Assembly: GCF_900111745.1 (NCBI RefSeq)
Contig: NZ_FOIJ01000001.1
Coordinates: 1,054,001 to 1,118,000, forward strand
Direction: 5' to 3'
Length of the DNA stretch: 64,000 nucleotides
From: Stigmatella erecta
GTDB taxonomy: Bacteria; Myxococcota; Myxococcia; Myxococcales; Myxococcaceae
In this document: one piece after another, positions 59,983 through 64,000 of the stretch
Numbering within the stretch: the stretch's first letter is position 1
How the letters are laid out: each line of letters opens with the position of its first letter
Notes under the pieces: model-generated
The model's database searches: none
Told to the model about the DNA's origin: nothing
What the model saw: only the letters and a program-made list of their open reading frames with translations
Translations under genes and position numbers: made by a program

Positions 59983-61413
59983 TTGGCCCGCTTCGTATCC
60001 CCGTTTCGACACCTGGTCTTTGGCGCCGCCTGCCTGAGCGCGCTCGCGGCTTGCTCCGGGCCGATGGACGCTCCCACCGAGGAGCCCACGGCCACGCAGG
60101 AGCAGCCCGCGCTCGCCACCAAGGTGGTGGGCTACTTCCCCAGCTGGGCCGGCGACGTCAACGCCATCCAGTACGACAAGCTCTCCCACATCAACTACGC
60201 CTTCATCGTTCCCACCGCGCAGGGCGGGCTGACGGGCCCGGGCAGCGGCGACAGCCGGCTGCGCTCGCTGGTGACCGCGGCGCACGCCCGGGGCGTCAAG
60301 GTCTCCATCGCCGTGGGCGGGTGGAACAACGGCAATGACTCGGGCTTCGAGCAGCTGGCGGCCAACGCCAGCACCCGCACGGCCTTCGTCAACAACCTGG
60401 TGAACTACGTGAACCAGGCCGGGCTGGACGGCGTGGACATCGACTGGGAGTACCCGGACCCGGGCACCTCGGCGAACAACTTCGCGGCGCTGATGCGCGA
60501 GCTGTCCACCGCGATGCACAGCCGCGGCAAGCTGCTCACCGCCGCCGTGGTCGCCAACGGCTACACGGGCGGCGGCGTCCCCACGGCCACCTTCGCCGAC
60601 GTGGATTTCCTCAACATCATGGCCTACGACGGCGGCCAGCCGCACTCGACGTACACCTACGCCGTCCAGTCGCTGGACTACTGGCTGGGCCGCGGCCTCC
60701 CCAAGGAGAAGGCCGTGCTGGGCGTGCCGTTCTACGGCCGCTCGCCGTCCACCTACGAGGGCTACAAGTCCCTGGTCGCCCGCGACTCGCAGGCGCCCTA
60801 CAAGGACAACGTCGGCGACGTCTATTACAACGGCATCGCCACCATCCAGTCGAAGACCACGCTCGGAATGCAGCGCGGCGGCGGCGTGATGATCTGGGAC
60901 ATCTCGGATGACGCCACCGGCAGCGCCTCGCTGTTGACGGCCATCTACCAGCGGGCGCAGGGCACCACGCCCCCGGTGACGGGCAACCTGCTGGCCAACG
61001 CCGGCTTCGAGAACGGCAACCTGTCGAGCTGGAACTCCGAGTGGCACAACGCCGCGCTGGCGCACAAGGTGGACACCGACACCGTGTACGCGGGCAGCTA
61101 CAAGCTCACCCACTACGCCTCCGCGGCCTACCAGCAGGTGACGGGCCAGTCGCTGCCGGTGGCCAACGGCACCTACCGCGCCAGCGTCTGGGCCCGCTCC
61201 AGCGGCGGCCAGCGCGCGCTGCGCCTGTATGCCAAGAACCACGGCGGCGCCGAGCTGACCGCGGAGGTTGGCTCCGGCGCGGTGGCCGGCTGGACGAAGT
61301 ACACCATCAGCAACATCCCGGTCACCACGGGCACCCTCGAAGTCGGTGTCTACAGCGACGCCAACGCGCAGAACTGGTCGGCCTTCGATCAGTTCGAGCT
61401 CGTCAAGCAGTAA
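59983..61413 (+). CDS. GH18 chitinase lipoprotein with C-terminal carbohydrate-binding module
   Basis: 476 residues from a TTG start with GAGAGGA upstream. The TTG is needed to retain the signal peptide. The lipobox LAAC predicts lipid anchoring at about residue 24. The GH18 signature DGVDIDWE (about 149-156) has catalytic Glu156, and YDGGQPHSTYT supports chitinase activity. A C-terminal module (about 338-476) is nearly the same as that of the next gene's product. It hydrolyses beta-1,4-GlcNAc polymers at the cell surface. The next gene starts 28 nt after the stop, so they are co-transcribed. Confidence 0.93.
   Translation: MARFVSPFRHLVFGAACLSALAACSGPMDAPTEEPTATQEQPALATKVVGYFPSWAGDVNAIQYDKLSHINYAFIVPTAQGGLTGPGSGDSRLRSLVTAAHARGVKVSIAVGGWNNGNDSGFEQLAANASTRTAFVNNLVNYVNQAGLDGVDIDWEYPDPGTSANNFAALMRELSTAMHSRGKLLTAAVVANGYTGGGVPTATFADVDFLNIMAYDGGQPHSTYTYAVQSLDYWLGRGLPKEKAVLGVPFYGRSPSTYEGYKSLVARDSQAPYKDNVGDVYYNGIATIQSKTTLGMQRGGGVMIWDISDDATGSASLLTAIYQRAQGTTPPVTGNLLANAGFENGNLSSWNSEWHNAALAHKVDTDTVYAGSYKLTHYASAAYQQVTGQSLPVANGTYRASVWARSSGGQRALRLYAKNHGGAELTAEVGSGAVAGWTKYTISNIPVTTGTLEVGVYSDANAQNWSAFDQFELVKQ
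61003..61413. repeat. 411-nt duplicated carbohydrate-binding module, copy 1
   Basis: This segment at the 3' end of the chitinase gene corresponds, base for base in length, to 62927-63337. The encoded 136-residue modules differ at about 15 positions; the last 210 nt are almost identical. This points to recent duplication or gene conversion between neighbouring genes. Confidence 0.9.
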
Positions 61414-61441
61414 GCCTTCGCGCCCTCACCGAATACACACC

Positions 61442-63337
61442 ATGAATTCTCTGACGACGTGGAAGCGCCTGACGGCTTCGGCCCTGGCCCTGGGCACCCT
61501 CGCCACGGGAACGGCCGCTTCGGCCGCCCCCACCGCGCAGGTCATCTGGAGCTCCGAGAAGAACCCGGGCAACGGCAGCTGGTTCAGCGGCCCCACCTCC
61601 ATTCCCTACACCCTGAGCCCGCAGGCCAACATCGCCCTGACGAGCCCCACCACCACGCAGGCCACGACGCTCGCGGTGGACCCCGCGGTGCAGTACCAGA
61701 CCATGCTGGGCATCGGCACCTCGCTCGAGGAGTCGACCATCTACAACCTGTCGCGCATGTCCCTGGCGAAGCGGACGGAGGTGCTCAAGAAGCTGTTGGA
61801 TCCCGCCACCGGCGCGGGCATCAACCTGCTGCGCATCACCCTCGGAACGTCTGACTTCACCGCGCGCCCGTTCTACACGTACGACGACCGGCCCGCGGGA
61901 CAGACGGACCCCAACCTCACGTACTTCTCGATCCAGAAGGACATCGACTACAACATCATCTCGACGATCAAGCAGGCGCTGGCGGTCAACCCCAACCTGA
62001 AGATCTTCGCCAGCCCGTGGAGCCCGCCGGCCTGGATGAAGGACAATGGCAGCCTGATTGGCGGCAAGGTGCTGACGCAGTACATCCCCCAGCTGGCGGT
62101 GTACTACCGCAAGGCCATCCAGGCCTACCAGCAGCAGGGCATTCCCATCTACGCGCTGACGGTCCAGAACGAGCCCCTGTACACGGCCCCGGACTACCCC
62201 AGCGCCTCGGTGAGCCCCGCCCAGTCGAAGCAGCTCACCCTCGCGCTGAAGAACGAGCTGAACGCCAACGGGCTGAGCACGCGCATCTGGGCGTTCGATC
62301 ACAACTTCGACTCGGCCTGGTCCTACGTGCCCACCCTGCTGGATGACGCCGCGTCGAACGCGGCGGTGGATGGCGTGGCCTTCCACGACTACGCGGGCGA
62401 GCCCAGCGTCATGACGGAGGTGCGCAACGCCTACCCGAACAAGAACATCCTGATGACCGAGCGCGCCGTGTGGGGCACGGCCGGCGCGGACCGGATGGCG
62501 CAGTACTTCCGCAACTGGGCGGCCGGGTACAACTCCTGGGTGACGATGCTGGACAGCAACATCCAGCCGGAGAAGTGGACCGGCACCCCGGGCCCCACGA
62601 TGCTCATCCAGAGCGCCTCCGCGTATGACACGTACTGGGCGCTGCCCGAGTACTACCTCATCGCCCAGTACGCGAAGTACGTGAAGGCGGGCGCCAAGCG
62701 CATCTCCAGCAGCTACGGCTCGGCGAGCACCGTGACGAACGTGTCCTTCCTCAACCCGGACAACACGGTGGTGTCCGTCGTCATCAACCAGACCGCCGCG
62801 AGCCAGCGCTTCAAGCTGTCCTCGGACGGGTGGGAGCTGCTCGCCACGCTGCCAGCGAAGACGGTGGGCACTTACCTCTGGACGCGCGAGGCCGGCCCCA
62901 CGCCCACCAACCTGCTCACGGATCCCGGCTTCGAGAACGGCAACCTGTCGGCCTGGAACTCCGAGTGGCACAACGCGGAGCTGGCCCACAAGGTGGACAC
63001 CGACACCGTGTACACGGGCAACTACAAGCTCACCCACTACTCGGCCGCCGCCTACCAGCAGCTCACCGGCCAGACGAAGGCCGTGGCCAACGGCACCTAC
63101 CGCGCCGGCGTCTGGGTCCGCTCCAGCGGCGGCCAGCGCGCGCTGCGCCTGTATGCCAAGAACCACGGCGGCGCCGAGCTGACCGCGGAGGTCGGCTCCG
63201 GCGCGGTGACGGGATGGACGAAGTACACCATCAACAACATCCCGGTCACCACCGGCACCCTCGAAGTCGGTGTCTACAGCGACGCCAACGCGCAGAACTG
63301 GTCGGCCTTCGACCAGTTCGAGCTCGTCAAGCAGTAG
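61442..63337 (+). CDS. Secreted GH30 glycoside hydrolase with C-terminal carbohydrate-binding module
   Basis: 631 residues. A signal peptide ends near ASA-A. The GH30 catalytic region has acid/base Glu244 in TVQNEPLYT and nucleophile Glu340 in LMTERAVWG. The C-terminal module (about 495-631) is shared with the chitinase. It differs from the other GH30 protein in that it lacks a ricin domain. It is most likely a beta-1,6-glucanase or glucosylceramidase-type enzyme. The start ATG at 61442 has no good Shine-Dalgarno sequence, so it may depend on coupling with the chitinase gene 28 nt upstream. A hairpin follows. Confidence 0.9.
   Translation: MNSLTTWKRLTASALALGTLATGTAASAAPTAQVIWSSEKNPGNGSWFSGPTSIPYTLSPQANIALTSPTTTQATTLAVDPAVQYQTMLGIGTSLEESTIYNLSRMSLAKRTEVLKKLLDPATGAGINLLRITLGTSDFTARPFYTYDDRPAGQTDPNLTYFSIQKDIDYNIISTIKQALAVNPNLKIFASPWSPPAWMKDNGSLIGGKVLTQYIPQLAVYYRKAIQAYQQQGIPIYALTVQNEPLYTAPDYPSASVSPAQSKQLTLALKNELNANGLSTRIWAFDHNFDSAWSYVPTLLDDAASNAAVDGVAFHDYAGEPSVMTEVRNAYPNKNILMTERAVWGTAGADRMAQYFRNWAAGYNSWVTMLDSNIQPEKWTGTPGPTMLIQSASAYDTYWALPEYYLIAQYAKYVKAGAKRISSSYGSASTVTNVSFLNPDNTVVSVVINQTAASQRFKLSSDGWELLATLPAKTVGTYLWTREAGPTPTNLLTDPGFENGNLSAWNSEWHNAELAHKVDTDTVYTGNYKLTHYSAAAYQQLTGQTKAVANGTYRAGVWVRSSGGQRALRLYAKNHGGAELTAEVGSGAVTGWTKYTINNIPVTTGTLEVGVYSDANAQNWSAFDQFELVKQ
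62927..63337. repeat. 411-nt duplicated carbohydrate-binding module, copy 2
   Basis: Partner of 61003-61413, at the 3' end of the second GH30 gene. The frame, length and stop codon are the same. See copy 1. Confidence 0.9.
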
Positions 63338-63345
63338 CCCCCCTG

Positions 63346-63374
63346 CCGCCGGTGCCCCACCCGGGCACCGGCGG
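63346..63374. terminator. Bidirectional terminator between GH30 and ammonium transporter genes
   Basis: A 12-bp perfect stem CCGCCGGTGCCC/GGGCACCGGCGG with a CACCC loop separates two convergent genes. No U tract is present. Confidence 0.55.
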
Positions 63375-63382
63375 GCGGGCGC

Positions 63383-64000
63383 CTACGCCGGGACCGGAAC
63401 GGAGCGCTCCGGGGTGGGCGCCTCGGCCTTGAGGGCCGGGGCCGCCTCGGGCGCGGCGGCGGCCACGGCCGTCTCGCCCACGGTCTCTCCGTGCTGGCTG
63501 AGATCCAACCCTTCCTCCTCCTGCCCCTGCGTGACGCGCAGAGGAACGATGAGGTTGACCACCTTGTAGAGGAGGTAGGAGCCCGCGAAGGAGAAGACGG
63601 TGACGATGCCCAGCGCGAGCAGGTGCATCAGGAAGGTGTCCGTCTTGCCGGTGATGAGGCCCACGTCCTTGGCCAGCACGCCGGTGAGCACCATGCCCAC
63701 CACGCCGCCCAAGCCGTGGCAGGGGAACACATCCAGGGTGTCATCCAGCGCGGTGCGGCTCTTGAAGTGCGCCGCGGCGTTGCTGACGACGCTGGCCACG
63801 AAGCCCACCAGGATGCTCTGGCCCACGGTGATGAAGCCGGCCGCGGGCGTCACGGCCACCAGGCCCACCACCGCGCCCACGCAGGCGCCCATGGCGTTCG
63901 GCTTGCGGCCGCGCATCCAGTCGAAGGCCATCCACGTGAGCATGGCGGAGGCCGAGGCGGTGTTGGTGGTGGCGAAGGCGAGCGTGGCCAGCGACGAGGC
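63383..64000 (-). CDS. amt: Ammonium transporter (3' part; start lies beyond the window)
   Basis: The last 205 residues of an Amt/MEP/Rh-family protein; the gene continues to the right of the window. Transmembrane segments with DWMRGRKPNAMGACVGAVVGLVAVTPAAGF, FPCHGLGGVVGMVLTGV and a later FSFAGSYLLYKVVNLI are typical, including the conserved His region. A cytoplasmic tail of about 45 residues, rich in Ala and Glu, ends the protein. It imports ammonium for assimilation by the glutamine synthetase/GltBD route encoded nearby. Regulation by a PII protein gene further right is common but not visible here. Confidence 0.93.
   Translation of the reverse strand, partial: ASSLATLAFATTNTASASAMLTWMAFDWMRGRKPNAMGACVGAVVGLVAVTPAAGFITVGQSILVGFVASVVSNAAAHFKSRTALDDTLDVFPCHGLGGVVGMVLTGVLAKDVGLITGKTDTFLMHLLALGIVTVFSFAGSYLLYKVVNLIVPLRVTQGQEEEGLDLSQHGETVGETAVAAAAPEAAPALKAEAPTPERSVPVPA

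Overview
The window is uniformly GC-rich with strong G/C preference at third codon positions. Its genes include many lipoproteins, FHA-domain proteins, a giant TPR protein, a two-kinase hybrid histidine kinase and a group of secreted polysaccharide-degrading enzymes. Together these point to a predatory, fruiting-type myxobacterium (Myxococcota, probably suborder Cystobacterineae). That is an inference from gene content and base composition; no rRNA or other phylogenetic marker was used.

Layout. 1-2300: start of a membrane protein gene, a Nudix hydrolase, a small protein with a histone-H1-like basic tail, and a Gfo/Idh/MocA oxidoreductase. 2477-7522: a 1681-residue TPR protein. 7526-15322 (minus strand): a long co-directional run of greA, recG, pcm, a triple zinc-ribbon protein, thrC, a two-helix membrane protein, tmk and a CinA-type MoCF protein. 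Three junctions are 4-nt stop/start overlaps or very short gaps. greA has an intrinsic terminator inside its own leader. 15520-16581: two paralogous FHA proteins. 16609-26348: FAD monooxygenase, SH3-type lipoprotein, fatty-acid desaturase with an overlapping metallo-beta-lactamase-fold protein, 5'-nucleotidase lipoprotein, RNase Z-like protein with an overlapping HD hydrolase, and an anchored SmpA/OmlA-like protein. 26493-33986: alanyl-tRNA editing protein, then gltBD (ammonia assimilation). 34041-35662: a gene for a protein with two separate zincin-like motifs, preceded by a pair of 40-bp-period repeats and a G9 tract. 35738-43731: TPR protein, a DUF1801 plus PDZ-CPBP protease pair, a DUF885 lipoprotein, GNAT, and the hybrid kinase. 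43784-50595 (minus strand): subtilase, alpha/beta hydrolase, outer-membrane protein, SNF2 helicase with a SWIM finger. 50783-53046: cstA and ybdD-like (pyruvate/peptide uptake). 53068-53360: a compact transcription unit for a tiny secreted four-cysteine peptide. 53380-63337: GH30-ricin lectin, GH3 lipoprotein, an MDR oxidoreductase, GH18 chitinase lipoprotein and a second GH30. 63383-64000: the 3' part of an ammonium transporter gene.

How the genes work together. The right-hand glycosidases cover chitin, probable beta-1,6-glucan and beta-1,3/1,4-glucan, which is the set of polymers in a fungal wall. CstA/YbdD, GltBD and the ammonium transporter would take up and assimilate the released carbon and nitrogen; this link is inferred from proximity. 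The most likely undescribed items are the secreted four-cysteine peptide unit at 53068-53360, the double-zincin protein at 34172-35662 with its repeat-containing promoter, and the putative greA leader attenuator at 15341-15448.
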